Both the position numbers and the translations under genes were made by a program. The notes under the pieces were generated by a model. It was given only the letters and a program-made list of their open reading frames with translations. It was not told the origin of the DNA and did not search any database. Below are positions 19,219 to 29,013 of a DNA stretch of 64,000 nucleotides, one piece after another; the stretch's first letter is position 1, and the number at the start of each line of letters is the position of its first letter. The stretch comes from Telmatospirillum sp. (GTDB lineage: Bacteria; Pseudomonadota; Alphaproteobacteria; Rhodospirillales; Magnetospirillaceae): positions 1 through 64,000 of the forward strand of contig WASQ01000075.1 of assembly GCA_009712185.1 (NCBI GenBank), given 5' to 3'.

Positions 19219-19677
19219 AAAACTCCCAGTCCAAACGCCAGGCCGCGACGTTTGCAGCGGGACGCCGGCGGACCCCGCCCCGGGTTCGCCCGGCAGGACA
19301 GCCGGCGCGGTCAGGAATGAAGCCCCCGGTATGCCAATGAAACCAAGGGTCGGGGCCATCCGGAGGGCATCCGGGACAGGGGGAACGCGCTTGGGACTTG
19401 ACAGGGAACGGAGAACGAACGAGTCTCGACAGCTACGTTCACATCACGCCACAAAGGCATGGAAAAAAAGGATTTTCAGCCTTTCAATGAATTACAAGAA
19501 AAGTTCGGTCTCGATTGTAAGAAAATGCCGCTTCGCCTTGATTTTTTAGTGCGGAACGATTGACGGCCCATCTTTTCCCATGATATCCCATATCAACCCA
19601 GTGAACGCCACCATCATGCCTGAACGGTGGCCGTCGCACGGGCGGGCGAAATCAGGGAGCTTCGGGGCGGACGACGG
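19219..19677 (+). other. Long leader and control region upstream of mraZ
   Basis: About 460 bases without a gene between rnpB and mraZ. A perfect -35 (TTGACA, 19398-19403) has no convincing -10 behind it. The stretch 19450-19560 is AT-richer than its surroundings and probably contains the dcw promoter, but I cannot place it. Four phased CCCA motifs follow at 19567-19600. No clear terminator of rnpB is visible. Confidence 0.6.
19567..19600 (-). promoter_or_regulatory. Four phased TGGG repeats, probable MraZ operator
   Basis: CCCA occurs at 19567-19570, 19577-19580, 19587-19590 and 19597-19600, a period of exactly 10 bases, equal to TGGG on the minus strand. MraZ of E. coli is known to bind TGGG-type direct repeats with 10-base period upstream of its own gene. 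The array lies about 80 bases before the mraZ start, which suggests autorepression of the dcw operon. Confidence 0.7.
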
Positions 19678-20163
19678 ATGGCATTGTTCGTTTCCACCTA
19701 CGTCAACAAAATCGATCGGAAGGGACGGGTTTCCGTGCCGGCGACCTTTCGTGCTGCCCTGGGAAGCCCGACCCAGCAGAGCCTTGTCCTCTATCCCTCG
19801 TTCACGCTGCCCGCCATCGAGGGATGCGGCATCGAGTTCCTGGAACAGCTCGCTGAAAGCACATCGACCTCCTTCGATCTGTTCTCGACCGAACAGGACG
19901 ACATCAACACCCTGATTTTCTCGTCGTCGCATCAGCTCGCCTGGGATCCCGAAGGCCGGATCATCCTGCCCGAGGAGGTGATCGCCCACGCCAACATCAC
20001 CGAGTTCGCCGCCTTTGTCGGCAAAGGCCGGACCTTCCAGGTGTGGGAGCCCGAGGCCCTGAAAGCGCACACGGCCGAGGCGCGTGCCCGCGCCCTCAAG
20101 AACCGCCCGCAGATCGCCCTCAAACCCCAGACCCGCGCCCCGCAGGGCCCGGAGGACAAGTGA
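19678..20163 (+). CDS. mraZ: MraZ transcriptional regulator of the dcw cluster
   Basis: A 161-residue DNA-binding protein with two SpoVT/AbrB-like (MraZ) domains, at about residues 5-60 and 80-130. Visible motifs are [20 protein letters not shown] in the first and [19 protein letters not shown] in the second, each with the D-x-x-G-R signature. It forms ring-shaped oligomers and normally represses its own operon. The start is the ATG at 19678 ([11 protein letters not shown]), matching family length; a GTG 51 bases upstream in the same frame lacks family similarity. It is coupled to rsmH by a GTGA overlap. Confidence 0.95.
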   Translation: MALFVSTYVNKIDRKGRVSVPATFRAALGSPTQQSLVLYPSFTLPAIEGCGIEFLEQLAESTSTSFDLFSTEQDDINTLIFSSSHQLAWDPEGRIILPEEVIAHANITEFAAFVGKGRTFQVWEPEALKAHTAEARARALKNRPQIALKPQTRAPQGPEDK

Positions 20164-21122
20164 CCGCCGCCCCCCACATCCCGGTGCTTCTGGCGGAGGT
20201 CGTCACCGGCCTCTCCCCCCGGCAGGGCGCGGTTTACGTGGACGGAACCTTCGGCGCCGGCGGCTATTCCCGTGCCCTGCTGGACGCCGCGGACTGCACC
20301 GTTTTCGGCATCGACCGCGATCCCGGGGCCGAGGCCCGCGGCCGGGAACTCTCCGGGCGCTATGGCGACCGGTTCGCGCTTCTGCCCGGCCGTTTCGGCG
20401 ACATGGACGCTTTGCTCGCCGAACGGGGCATCGGCGCGGTCGACGGGGTCACTCTTGATCTCGGCGTTTCCTCGATGCAGATCGACGAGGCGGAGCGCGG
20501 CTTCTCCTTCCAGAAGGACGGTCCGCTCGACATGCGGATGGAACGGGCCGGCGTCAGTGCCGCCGATCTCGTGAACACCCTGCCGGAGGCCGAGCTCGCC
20601 GACATCCTTTGGCGTTTCGGCGAGGAACGTCACTCCCGCCGCATCGCGCGCGCCATCGTCGCCGACCGCCGCGAGACACCGTTCGAAACGACCCGCCAGC
20701 TGGCGGAGCTGATCCGGCGCATCGTCCCCCGGTCCGGGGACGGCATCGATCCGGCCACCCGCGCCTTCCAGGGCCTCAGGATCGCCGTCAATGACGAGAT
20801 GGGCGAAATCGATCGCGGGCTAGCCGCCGCCGAGCGGCTGCTGCGCCCCGCCGGACGTCTGGCCGTGGTGTCGTTCCATTCGCTGGAGGATCGCGCGGTC
20901 AAGGACTTCCTGCGCCGGCGCAGCGGCGGGGACGCGCGGCCCAGCCGGCACCAGCCGGTGGCTTCCGCCGCCGCCGCCCCCAGCTTCCGTCTGATCGGTC
21001 GCAAGGCCGTCCAGCCGGGACCGGACGAACTGGCCCGCAATCCGCGGGCGCGTTCCTCGCGCCTGCGCGTTGCCGAACGGCTGTCGGCTCCGGCCTGGAC
21101 GACGGATGGAGGTGCCTCATGA
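20160..21122 (+). CDS. rsmH: 16S rRNA (cytosine-1402-N4) methyltransferase RsmH
   Basis: A 320-residue SAM-dependent methyltransferase that modifies C1402 in the ribosomal P site. The N-terminal [10 protein letters not shown] and the SAM loop [14 protein letters not shown] are diagnostic, followed by [18 protein letters not shown] and the C-terminal [16 protein letters not shown]. The GTG at 20160 is taken as start because it overlaps the mraZ stop (GTGA) and gives [11 protein letters not shown]; the frame remains open 39 codons upstream inside mraZ, without similarity. The downstream ftsL start overlaps its stop (ATGA). Confidence 0.96.
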   Translation: MTAAPHIPVLLAEVVTGLSPRQGAVYVDGTFGAGGYSRALLDAADCTVFGIDRDPGAEARGRELSGRYGDRFALLPGRFGDMDALLAERGIGAVDGVTLDLGVSSMQIDEAERGFSFQKDGPLDMRMERAGVSAADLVNTLPEAELADILWRFGEERHSRRIARAIVADRRETPFETTRQLAELIRRIVPRSGDGIDPATRAFQGLRIAVNDEMGEIDRGLAAAERLLRPAGRLAVVSFHSLEDRAVKDFLRRRSGGDARPSRHQPVASAAAAPSFRLIGRKAVQPGPDELARNPRARSSRLRVAERLSAPAWTTDGGAS

Positions 21123-21898
21123 TGCGCGCCGCCACCATCCTTTGGGCCGCCCTCGCCGCGGTCGCCGGAACGGGTCTCTTCATGCTGAAATATGAGGTCC
21201 AGGCCCAGGAGCAGCGTCTGTCCGGCCTGCGCAAGGACATCATGGAGGCGCAGGAACAGATCCATGTCCTGAAGGCGGAGTGGAGCTATCTGAACGAGCC
21301 GGCGCGCCTTCGCGAACAGGCGGAGCGGCACCTTGGCCTGCATCCGCTGAAGCCGTCGCAGATCACCACCATCGCCGCCCTGCCGATGCGCGACCCGACG
21401 GTTCCGGATGCGGTCTCCGGAGAGGCCACCCCTCCGGCCGTTCCGGTTCCACAGGCGCCCCAGGTCAGCCGCCGCGCGCCACAACCCGGCATGCCGGCGC
21501 TTCAGACGCCCCGTCAGGTCCCCGCCGTCCGCCCGCCGGTGGCGCCTCTCCCGGCGCCGTCGCGTCCGGCGCGCAGCATGACCGCCGGAGTGACCGTCCC
21601 GGCCCCGGGCGGCGCCCCTGCCGCCGGAGCCCCGCAAAAAGCGCCGCAGCCGAAGGGGACCGCGCTCGCCCAGACCAAATCCGCGCCCCCGGTCCGTACC
21701 GCCGCCGTCAAACCGGTCCCGAAACCGACCGTGAAGCCCGCCACTCCGCAAAAGCCGGCGCCGGCGCCGGTGCCCGCCGCGGGACCGCAGACCTATGCCA
21801 AGGCTCCGGTCCAGCCGCAGAACAACGGCAATGTGATGGTGATCAAATCCCCGGCTCTGGCCGAGCCGGAGGTTGCAAGCACAAGGGTAAGGCCATGA
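21119..21898 (+). CDS. ftsL: Cell division protein FtsL with long Pro/Ala-rich tail
   Basis: A 259-residue bitopic membrane protein of the divisome. Residues 1-22 form a membrane helix, and about 25-75 a leucine-zipper-like coiled coil ([21 protein letters not shown], then [24 protein letters not shown]), the normal FtsL body that pairs with FtsB and activates FtsWI. The remaining 165 or so residues are Pro/Ala/Lys-rich and of low complexity, so the protein is about twice as long as E. coli FtsL. Starts ATGATG behind GGAGGTGCCTC. It is overlapped at both ends (ATGA with rsmH and ftsI). Identity rests on position, topology and coiled coil. Confidence 0.88.
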   Translation: MMRAATILWAALAAVAGTGLFMLKYEVQAQEQRLSGLRKDIMEAQEQIHVLKAEWSYLNEPARLREQAERHLGLHPLKPSQITTIAALPMRDPTVPDAVSGEATPPAVPVPQAPQVSRRAPQPGMPALQTPRQVPAVRPPVAPLPAPSRPARSMTAGVTVPAPGGAPAAGAPQKAPQPKGTALAQTKSAPPVRTAAVKPVPKPTVKPATPQKPAPAPVPAAGPQTYAKAPVQPQNNGNVMVIKSPALAEPEVASTRVRP

Positions 21899-23652
21899 TC
21901 CGCCTGTTCGGACGACATCCAGAGACCTATACCGACCAGGACGCCGGCGATCCCGGCACCCTCCATATCGAGGGCGTGCGCAAGCGCGCCATCGAGACCG
22001 GGCGGACGCGCCTTATCGTCACCGGCGCGATGTTCACGCTGGCCTTTTGCGTGATCGCCGGACGCATGGTGGACGTCACCATGCTGAAGGGGGTTTCGGC
22101 CAAGCCCTCCTATCAGACGCGCAGCACCGATCTTGAGATCGATCGCGCCGACATCGTCGACCGCAACGGCGTTCTTTTAGCCACCAGCCTCCCATCCGTC
22201 TCGCTTTACGCCCACCCGCGCGAAATCGTCGACAAGGCCGAGGCCGCCGAAAAAGTGGCCCGCGTGCTGCCCGACATCAATGCGGCCGAACTTCGGACGA
22301 AACTCCAGGGCGACCGGGCCTTCCTCTATCTGCGGCGCAATCTGACGCCCAAGCAGGAATATGCGATCAACGCGCTTGGCATTCCCGGTCTCTATTTCGA
22401 AAAGACCGAAAAGCGCGTCTATCCGCAGAGCGAACTGGCCGCTCATGTCGTCGGTCTGACCGATCTCGACAACAAGGGCATCGCGGGCATCGAGAAGACC
22501 TTCGAGAACGAGCTGATGGCGAGGCGCGATCCGCTGCGCCTGTCGATCGACATCCGCGTCCAGACCATTTTGCGCAACGAACTGGCGAAGACGGTCGCCG
22601 ACTTCCATGCCATCGGCGCCACCGGCATGGTGATGGACGTCACCACCGGCGAACTTCTCGCCCTGGTGTCGCTGCCCGATTACAACCCCAACAATCTCGC
22701 CTCGGCGACCCCGGTGGCGATGTTCAATCGCGCGACGCTCGGCGTTTACGAGATGGGCAGCACCTTCAAGCTGTTCAACACGGCGGCGGCGCTTGATGCC
22801 GGCACCGCGACGCTGACCAGCACCTATGACGTGATGCACCGGATCAAGGTGGCGCGGTTCGAGATCTATGACTACCACCCGGAGAACCATCCGCTGACCG
22901 TGGCGGAGATCCTGAAGGTGTCCTCCAACATCGGCTCGGCGCGCATGGCCCTCGACCTCGGGGTCGAAAACCAGAAGGCATTCCTGACGCGGGTCGGCCT
23001 GACCCGGCCGGCCGCCGTCGAACTGCCTGAAATCGGCGCGCCCCTGGTGCCCAACCCCTGGCGCGAGATCAACAGCATGACGATCTCCTACGGCCATGGC
23101 ATGGCGGTGTCGCCGTTGCATATGATGACGGGGGTCAGCGCCCTGGTGAACGGCGGCATCTTCCATCCCGCGACCCTGCTGAAACACGATCCCGACCAGC
23201 CGATCCCGGGCCAGCGGGTATTGAAGCCCGAGACCTCGAAGGTCATGCGCGACCTGATGCGCATGGTGGTGACAGAGGGAACCGGCGGCAAGGCCGCCGT
23301 GCCGGGTTATGAGGTCGGCGGCAAAACCGGCACCGCCGAAAAGAACGGGGCCGGCGGCTACCATCACAAGAGCCTGCTGTCCTCCTTCATCGCCACCTTC
23401 CCGACATCCAATCCCCGGTATCTGGTGCTGGCGATGATCGACGAACCCCAGGGCACCAAGGAAAGCTACGGCTTCGCCACCGCGGGCTGGACGGCGGCAC
23501 CGGCGGTCGGCCGCGTGATCGCCGAAATCGGACCGCTTCTCGGCATCGTTCCGACGCCTGAGCTGTCCGACCGGGAAAAGGACAAGGCCCGCGTGGCGAC
23601 CGACGCCTCCGGCAAATCGCATCGGGAGGTGACTTTTGCCAAAGCTGAGTGA
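21895..23652 (+). CDS. ftsI: Septal peptidoglycan transpeptidase FtsI (PBP3)
   Basis: A 585-residue class B penicillin-binding protein that crosslinks septal peptidoglycan. A membrane helix lies at about residues 40-60 (TRLIVTGAMFTLAFCVIAGRMV), followed by the dimerisation region with RADIVDRNGVLLATS. The transpeptidase domain carries the active-site serine in EMGSTFKLFN, the SxN motif in KVSSNIGSARM and KTGT in GGKTGTAEK. The start is ATG 21895, which overlaps the ftsL stop and follows GGGTAAGGCC; the frame is open upstream through ftsL but that part is not FtsI. The 3' end overlaps murE by 17 bases. Confidence 0.96.
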   Translation: MIRLFGRHPETYTDQDAGDPGTLHIEGVRKRAIETGRTRLIVTGAMFTLAFCVIAGRMVDVTMLKGVSAKPSYQTRSTDLEIDRADIVDRNGVLLATSLPSVSLYAHPREIVDKAEAAEKVARVLPDINAAELRTKLQGDRAFLYLRRNLTPKQEYAINALGIPGLYFEKTEKRVYPQSELAAHVVGLTDLDNKGIAGIEKTFENELMARRDPLRLSIDIRVQTILRNELAKTVADFHAIGATGMVMDVTTGELLALVSLPDYNPNNLASATPVAMFNRATLGVYEMGSTFKLFNTAAALDAGTATLTSTYDVMHRIKVARFEIYDYHPENHPLTVAEILKVSSNIGSARMALDLGVENQKAFLTRVGLTRPAAVELPEIGAPLVPNPWREINSMTISYGHGMAVSPLHMMTGVSALVNGGIFHPATLLKHDPDQPIPGQRVLKPETSKVMRDLMRMVVTEGTGGKAAVPGYEVGGKTGTAEKNGAGGYHHKSLLSSFIATFPTSNPRYLVLAMIDEPQGTKESYGFATAGWTAAPAVGRVIAEIGPLLGIVPTPELSDREKDKARVATDASGKSHREVTFAKAE

Positions 23653-25090
23653 ACTGACAGGCGCCGCGCAGGGGGCCCCTCTCCCCGGAACCGACTGCGA
23701 CATCCGGGGACTGACGGCTGATTCGCGCGCCGTCGGCCCCGGTTTCCTGTTCGCCGCCCTGCCGGGCACCCGGGCCGACGGACGGTCTTTCATCGATGAC
23801 GCGGTGGCCCGGGGCGCCGTTGCGGTCCTGGCCCCGCCGGGAACCCGGATCGACCGGGACGACGTCCGTCTCGTCACGGACGACAATCCGCGCCGCCAGT
23901 TCTCTCTGATGGCCGCCCGCTTCCACCCCCGCCAGCCGGGGGTGATGGTTGCGGTCACCGGCACCAATGGAAAAACCTCGGTCGCCCATTTCTCCCGGCA
24001 GATCTGGACCCGGCTGGGTCTGGCCGCCGCCAGCCTGGGGACCATCGGCGTCACTGCGCCCGGCCGCGAGGAAAAGGGGTCCCTGACAACGCCGGATCCG
24101 GTCACGCTGCATCGGACCCTGGACGAACTGGCGGCGGACGGAGTGACCCATGCGGCGTTCGAGGCGTCGAGCCACGGGCTGGACCAGTTCCGCCTGGACG
24201 GGGTCCATGTCCGCGCGGCCGCCTTCACCAATCTCACCCGCGACCATCTCGACTATCATGGCAGCATGGAGGCCTACCGCCAGGCCAAGGCCCGGCTGTT
24301 CACCGAGGTGATGGCCCCGGGCGGCACCGCCGTGATCAATGCGGATTCGCCGGAGGCCGGATATTTTTCGGCCACGGCGCGCGCCCATGGCCACCGGGTC
24401 ATGACCGTCGGCGCCGCCGGCGCCGACATCAGGATCATCGAAGCGGTCGCCACCCCCGGGGGCCAGGACATCGACCTGTCTGTGGCCGGGCAGCTTTACC
24501 AACTACATCTGCCGCTGGCCGGCTCCTTCCAGGCGGCCAATATCGTGGCCGCTCTGGGACTGGTCATCGCCACCGGCGCGGATCCCGCCGCCGCGGTCGG
24601 GACTCTCCCCACCCTTGAGGAAGTTCCCGGCCGGCTGCAGAAAGTGGCGACCACCGCGGCCGGCGCCACGATCTATGTCGATTTCGCCCACACTCCCGAC
24701 GGGCTGGAGACCGCGCTCAAGGCGCTGCGCCCCCATGTCCGGGGCCGGCTGGTGGTGGTTTTCGGCTGTGGCGGCGACCGGGACAAGGGCAAGCGTCCTC
24801 TGATGGGGGCCATCGCCGCCAATCTCGCCGACACGGTCTTCGTCACCGACGACAATCCCCGCACGGAGAACGCCGCCGAGATCCGCGCCCAGGTGATGGC
24901 CGCCTGCCCCGGCGCGACCGAAGTGGACGACCGGGGACAGGCGATCCGTCTGGCTGTCCGCGGTCTGGCCGCGGGCGACCTGCTTGTGCTGGCGGGAAAG
25001 GGACATGAAACCGGCCAGATCCTCGGCGACAGGGTCCTGCCCTTCAGCGATCCCGCCGAAGCGCGCCGCGCGGTGGAGGACCTGGCATGA
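23636..25090 (+). CDS. murE: UDP-MurNAc-L-Ala-D-Glu:meso-diaminopimelate ligase MurE
   Basis: A 484-residue ATP-dependent ligase adding the third residue of the peptidoglycan stem peptide. It has the N-terminal uridine-binding region, the ATP loop GTNGKTS at about residue 108, and near the C-terminus DDNPRTENAAEI, the DNPR motif that selects meso-diaminopimelate rather than lysine. The start is a TTG at 23636 with an excellent site (GGGAGGTGACT) just upstream, inside the end of ftsI; no ATG fits. It is joined to murF by an ATGA overlap. Confidence 0.95.
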   Translation: MPKLSELTGAAQGAPLPGTDCDIRGLTADSRAVGPGFLFAALPGTRADGRSFIDDAVARGAVAVLAPPGTRIDRDDVRLVTDDNPRRQFSLMAARFHPRQPGVMVAVTGTNGKTSVAHFSRQIWTRLGLAAASLGTIGVTAPGREEKGSLTTPDPVTLHRTLDELAADGVTHAAFEASSHGLDQFRLDGVHVRAAAFTNLTRDHLDYHGSMEAYRQAKARLFTEVMAPGGTAVINADSPEAGYFSATARAHGHRVMTVGAAGADIRIIEAVATPGGQDIDLSVAGQLYQLHLPLAGSFQAANIVAALGLVIATGADPAAAVGTLPTLEEVPGRLQKVATTAAGATIYVDFAHTPDGLETALKALRPHVRGRLVVVFGCGGDRDKGKRPLMGAIAANLADTVFVTDDNPRTENAAEIRAQVMAACPGATEVDDRGQAIRLAVRGLAAGDLLVLAGKGHETGQILGDRVLPFSDPAEARRAVEDLA

Positions 25091-26514
25091 TCCCGGTGCT
25101 GTGGTCCGCGGGCGACGCCCAGGCCGCGACCCGCGGCCGCCTTTCCGGCCGTCCCTGGCAGGCGGCGGGGGTTTCGATCGACAGCCGCAGCGTGATGACC
25201 GGCGATCTGTTCATTGCGCTGGCCGGCCCCAATCACGACGGTCATGACCATGTTGCGGCGGCCCTGGCGGCCGGGGCCGCGGCCGCCATGGTGCATCGCA
25301 TCCCGGCCGGGCTCTCCCCGGACGCGCCGCTGCTGATCGTCGCCGACACCCGGGTCGGGCTCGAGGCGCTGGCCGCCGCCGCCCGCGCCCGCTCGTCGGC
25401 CCGGATCGTCGCCGTCACCGGCAGCGTGGGCAAGACCGGCACCAAGGAGATGCTGCGGCTGATTCTGGCTGGCGCCGGTCCGGCCCATGTCACCCAGGGC
25501 AATCTCAACAATCACTGGGGCGTGCCGCTGTCGCTCGCCCGTCTGCCGCGCGAGGCGTGCTTCGCGGTGTTCGAACTGGGCATGAATCATGTCGGCGAAA
25601 TCGCGCCATTGACCTGCCTCGTGCGGCCCCATGTCGCGGTCATCACCAGCATCGAGGCGGTGCATCTGGCGCATTTTGCCTCGACCCGCCAGATCGCCGA
25701 GGCGAAGGCCGAGATCTTCCTCGGCGTCGAACCCGGCGGGCTTGCCGTTCTGCCGCGCGACAACCGCCATTTCAATTTCCTGTGCGACGCCGCGCGGGCG
25801 GCAGGCATCCGCCATGTCGAGGGTTTCGGCCATCATATCGACGCCGATGCCCGCCTTCTCGATGCCGCCGTCGACCCGGCCGCGACCCTGGTCTTCGCCC
25901 TCATTGGCGACGATGCCCTGAGCTACCGCGTGGGCGTGCCCGGTATGCAGTGGGCCACCAACAGTCTGGCCGCACTTCTGGCCGCCCGCGCCGTCGGGGT
26001 CGCGCCCGGTCGGGGCGCGCCGGCCCTGTCCGGCATGACCGCGCCCAGGGGACGCGGCGCCCGCAAGTGCCTTCCCTGGCACGGCGGCAGCATTGTCGTC
26101 ATCGACGAGTCCTACAACGCCTCGCCCGTGTCCATGCGCGCGGCGATCTCCGCCCTGGGCCTGGCCGAGCGCCCGCGCGACGGCCGGCGCATCGCGGTGC
26201 TGGGCGACATGCTGGAATTGGGGGAGACCTCCCCAACGCTGCATGCCGGACTTGCCGAGACATTGGTCGAACAGAGGATCGATCTGGTGTTCACTGCCGG
26301 CGCTCTGATGCGCCATCTCCACGATGCCCTGCCGGAGGACCGCCGTGGCGGCCATGCCGGGGACGCCGACAGCGCGGCCCTCGCGGTCTGCCGCGCGCTC
26401 AAGGCGGGCGACGTGGTGATGGTCAAGGGGTCGGCCGGCAGCGCCATGGGTCGTGTTGTCAAGAAGCTCGAGGAAATGGCTGCGGCAAGCCTGCCGACCG
26501 TCGCCGGGACCTAG
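25087..26514 (+). CDS. murF: UDP-MurNAc-tripeptide:D-Ala-D-Ala ligase MurF
   Basis: A 475-residue Mur ligase that attaches D-alanyl-D-alanine, the last cytoplasmic step of stem-peptide synthesis. Features: the N-terminal GVSIDSRSVMTGDLFIALAG segment, the ATP loop GSVGKTGTKE at about residue 117, FELGMNHVGEI, and the C-terminal VIDESYNASPVSMRAAI and VLGDMLELG. The ATG overlaps the murE stop. A gap of 17 bases containing GAGGAGAAG leads to mraY. Confidence 0.95.
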   Translation: MIPVLWSAGDAQAATRGRLSGRPWQAAGVSIDSRSVMTGDLFIALAGPNHDGHDHVAAALAAGAAAAMVHRIPAGLSPDAPLLIVADTRVGLEALAAAARARSSARIVAVTGSVGKTGTKEMLRLILAGAGPAHVTQGNLNNHWGVPLSLARLPREACFAVFELGMNHVGEIAPLTCLVRPHVAVITSIEAVHLAHFASTRQIAEAKAEIFLGVEPGGLAVLPRDNRHFNFLCDAARAAGIRHVEGFGHHIDADARLLDAAVDPAATLVFALIGDDALSYRVGVPGMQWATNSLAALLAARAVGVAPGRGAPALSGMTAPRGRGARKCLPWHGGSIVVIDESYNASPVSMRAAISALGLAERPRDGRRIAVLGDMLELGETSPTLHAGLAETLVEQRIDLVFTAGALMRHLHDALPEDRRGGHAGDADSAALAVCRALKAGDVVMVKGSAGSAMGRVVKKLEEMAAASLPTVAGT

Positions 26515-26531
26515 AGGAGAAGCCCTGATAC

Positions 26532-27620
26532 ATGCTTTACAACCTGTTGTTTCCGCTGGCTGATCAGGTCGGCCTCTTCAATCTGTTCAAATACATCACC
26601 TTCCGTACCGGCGGAGCGGTGGCGACGGCGCTTCTCATCTCGTTCCTGGCGGGTCCCGCGGTCATCCGCTGGCTCAAGCGCAAGCAGGGGCACGGCCAGC
26701 CGATCCGGACCGACGGCCCGGAAACCCATCTGCTGACCAAAAAGGGAACGCCCACCATGGGCGGCTTCCTGATTTTGCTGGCGGTGACACTGTCGACCCT
26801 GCTCTGGGCCGACCTGACCAATCCCTATGTCTGGATCGTCCTGATGGTGACGCTGGGGTATGGGCTGATCGGCTTCACCGACGACTATCTGAAGGTCAGC
26901 AAGCGCAACACCAAGGGCCTTCCCGGCAAGCTGAAGCTGGCGGGACAGATCGTGATCGCCTGCGTCGCCGCCGGCCTGATCACCCGGCTGGCGCCGGAGC
27001 AACTGTCCACCGCGATGACCGTCCCCTTCTTCAAGAATGTGCTGCTGCAACTGGGCTGGGGCTATCTGGCGATGGCGGTCTTCGTCATGGTCGGCGCGTC
27101 GAACGCGGTCAATATCACGGACGGCCTCGACGGTCTCGCGACCGTGCCGGTGATGATCGCGTCCGGCGTTTTCGCCCTGATCTCCTATCTGGTCGGCCAT
27201 GCCGTGTTCGCCAACTATCTGCAGATCCATCATGTCCCCGGCGCCAGCGAACTGGCCGTTTTCTGCGGTGCGCTGGTGGGGGCGGGCCTGGGTTTTCTGT
27301 GGTTCAACGCCCCGCCGGCGCTGGTCTTCATGGGCGACACCGGATCGCTCGCCATGGGCGGCGCACTGGGCGCCATGAGCGTCGTCACCAAGCATGAGAT
27401 CGTGCTCGCCATCGTGGGGGGTCTGTTCGTGCTCGAAACGGTGTCGGTGATCGTTCAGGTGGCGTCCTACAAACTGACCGGCAAGCGCGTCTTCCGGATG
27501 GCCCCGATCCACCATCACTTCGAAAAAAAGGGATGGGCCGAACCCACCGTGGTCATCCGTTTCTGGATCATCGCCTCGATCCTGGCCCTGGCCGGGCTCT
27601 CCACCCTGAAGCTGCGGTGA
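26532..27620 (+). CDS. mraY: Phospho-MurNAc-pentapeptide transferase MraY
   Basis: A 362-residue polytopic inner-membrane enzyme that moves phospho-MurNAc-pentapeptide onto undecaprenyl phosphate to make lipid I. About ten hydrophobic helices are visible. Signature motifs are KKGTPTMGG near the N-terminus, the catalytic [30 protein letters not shown] and the late MAPIHHHFE loop. The length is normal. The ATG follows GGAGAAGCCCTGATAC. Confidence 0.97.
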   Translation: MLYNLLFPLADQVGLFNLFKYITFRTGGAVATALLISFLAGPAVIRWLKRKQGHGQPIRTDGPETHLLTKKGTPTMGGFLILLAVTLSTLLWADLTNPYVWIVLMVTLGYGLIGFTDDYLKVSKRNTKGLPGKLKLAGQIVIACVAAGLITRLAPEQLSTAMTVPFFKNVLLQLGWGYLAMAVFVMVGASNAVNITDGLDGLATVPVMIASGVFALISYLVGHAVFANYLQIHHVPGASELAVFCGALVGAGLGFLWFNAPPALVFMGDTGSLAMGGALGAMSVVTKHEIVLAIVGGLFVLETVSVIVQVASYKLTGKRVFRMAPIHHHFEKKGWAEPTVVIRFWIIASILALAGLSTLKLR

Positions 27621-27627
27621 GGCGGTC

Positions 27628-29013
27628 ATGGCTCTCGTTCCCTTCCTTCAGGGCAGAACAGTCGCGGTGATGGGTCTCGGCCGGTCCGGGACCTCGGCCG
27701 CGCGCGCCCTGACGGAAAGCGGCGCCAGGGTCCTGGTCTGGGACGACCGGGCCGACGCCAGGGCGCGGGCCCAGGCCGACGGGCTGTTCGTCGCCGATCT
27801 GGCCCATACCGACCTGTCGGGCCTTGCCCTGATGGTCTGGAGTCCCGGCATTCCCCACCCCCATCCGCCGCGCCATCCGGTGGCGGAACGGGCCCGCAGC
27901 CTGGGGGTACGTCTGGTGTGCGACGTCGATCTCCTGCTGACCGCCGCCAGGGCCGCGCAAAGCGTCGGCATCACCGGCACCAATGGCAAATCGACGACGA
28001 CAACTCTCACCGCCCATGTCCTGGCCGCGGCGGGCCGGCAGACCGCGGTCGGCGGCAATCTCGGCACGCCCGCGCTCGACCTGCCCACGCTGGACGGCCA
28101 GGGGACCTATGTCCTGGAACTGTCCTCCTACCAGTTGGAGCTGCTGGACCGTGCGGGCTTCGACGTGGCGGTGCTGCTCAATATCACGCCGGACCATCTG
28201 GGCCGCCACGGCGGTCTCGACGGATATGTCGCGGCCAAGGCCAGCCTGTTCGACCGCCTGCGTCCGGGCGGCGTGGCAATCGTCGGCACCGATGACATCC
28301 ACGGACGCGACATCGCGCACCGGCTGGCCGGGAAAGCCCGGGTGGTTCCCCTGTCGGTTGAAAGGCCGGTCGGCGGCGGCGTATTCGCGCCCGACGGCAT
28401 CCTGACCGATGACAGCGAGGGCGGCGCCCGGCGGATCATCGACCTGTCCGCCCTGCCCCACCTTCCCGGCCGGCACAACTGGCAGAATGCCTGCGCCGCC
28501 TATGCCGTCGCCCGCGCCCGGGGGATCGCCCCGGAAGACATCGCCCGGGCGATCGAAAGCTATCCCGGGCTGGCCCATCGCCAGGAACTGGTCGGACGCA
28601 TCGGCCCCGTCGCCTATGTCAACGACAGCAAGGGCACCAACGCCGATGCCGCCGAGAAGGCTCTGCTCTGCTATGACAATATCTACTGGATCCTGGGCGG
28701 ACAGCCCAAGGAGGGCGGGATCGACAGCCTGGCTCCGCTGTTTCCGCGCGTCCGGAAGGCCTTTCTGATCGGCGACGCCACCGACGCCTTCGCCGCCACG
28801 CTGAAGGACAGGGTCGCGACGGAACGCTGCGGCACGCTGGATGTGGCGGTCGGGCGCGCCCATGCCTGCGCCCAGGCGGACGGCCTGCCGGGGGCGGTCG
28901 TGCTGCTGTCCCCGGCCTGCGCCTCCTGGGACCAGTTCAAAAGTTTCGAACATCGGGGTGACGTGTTCCGCACTCTGGTCGGCCGTCTGAGCGCCGGGGG
29001 GAAAGCCGCATGA
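27628..29013 (+). CDS. murD: UDP-MurNAc-L-Ala:D-glutamate ligase MurD
   Basis: A 461-residue Mur ligase that adds D-glutamate. It opens with a Rossmann-type nucleotide fold (VAVMGLGRSGTSAARAL), has the ATP loop ITGTNGKSTTT at about residue 117, LELSSYQLE, ITPDHLGRHGG, then the C-terminal VNDSKGTNADAAEKAL and ILGGQPKEGGIDSL, both typical of MurD. The ATG at 27628 sits seven bases after mraY and follows GTGAGGCGGTC. The stop overlaps ftsW (ATGA). Confidence 0.96.
   Translation: MALVPFLQGRTVAVMGLGRSGTSAARALTESGARVLVWDDRADARARAQADGLFVADLAHTDLSGLALMVWSPGIPHPHPPRHPVAERARSLGVRLVCDVDLLLTAARAAQSVGITGTNGKSTTTTLTAHVLAAAGRQTAVGGNLGTPALDLPTLDGQGTYVLELSSYQLELLDRAGFDVAVLLNITPDHLGRHGGLDGYVAAKASLFDRLRPGGVAIVGTDDIHGRDIAHRLAGKARVVPLSVERPVGGGVFAPDGILTDDSEGGARRIIDLSALPHLPGRHNWQNACAAYAVARARGIAPEDIARAIESYPGLAHRQELVGRIGPVAYVNDSKGTNADAAEKALLCYDNIYWILGGQPKEGGIDSLAPLFPRVRKAFLIGDATDAFAATLKDRVATERCGTLDVAVGRAHACAQADGLPGAVVLLSPACASWDQFKSFEHRGDVFRTLVGRLSAGGKAA

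Noticed and set aside
19398-19426. A consensus TTGACA upstream of mraZ as the dcw promoter
   Set aside because: At 17-18 bases spacing the -10 would be GAGTCT or AGTCTC, which is too poor to call.
22177-24237. A 686-codon minus-strand frame across ftsI and murE
   Set aside because: It spans two conserved genes of the dcw cluster and shows no motif.
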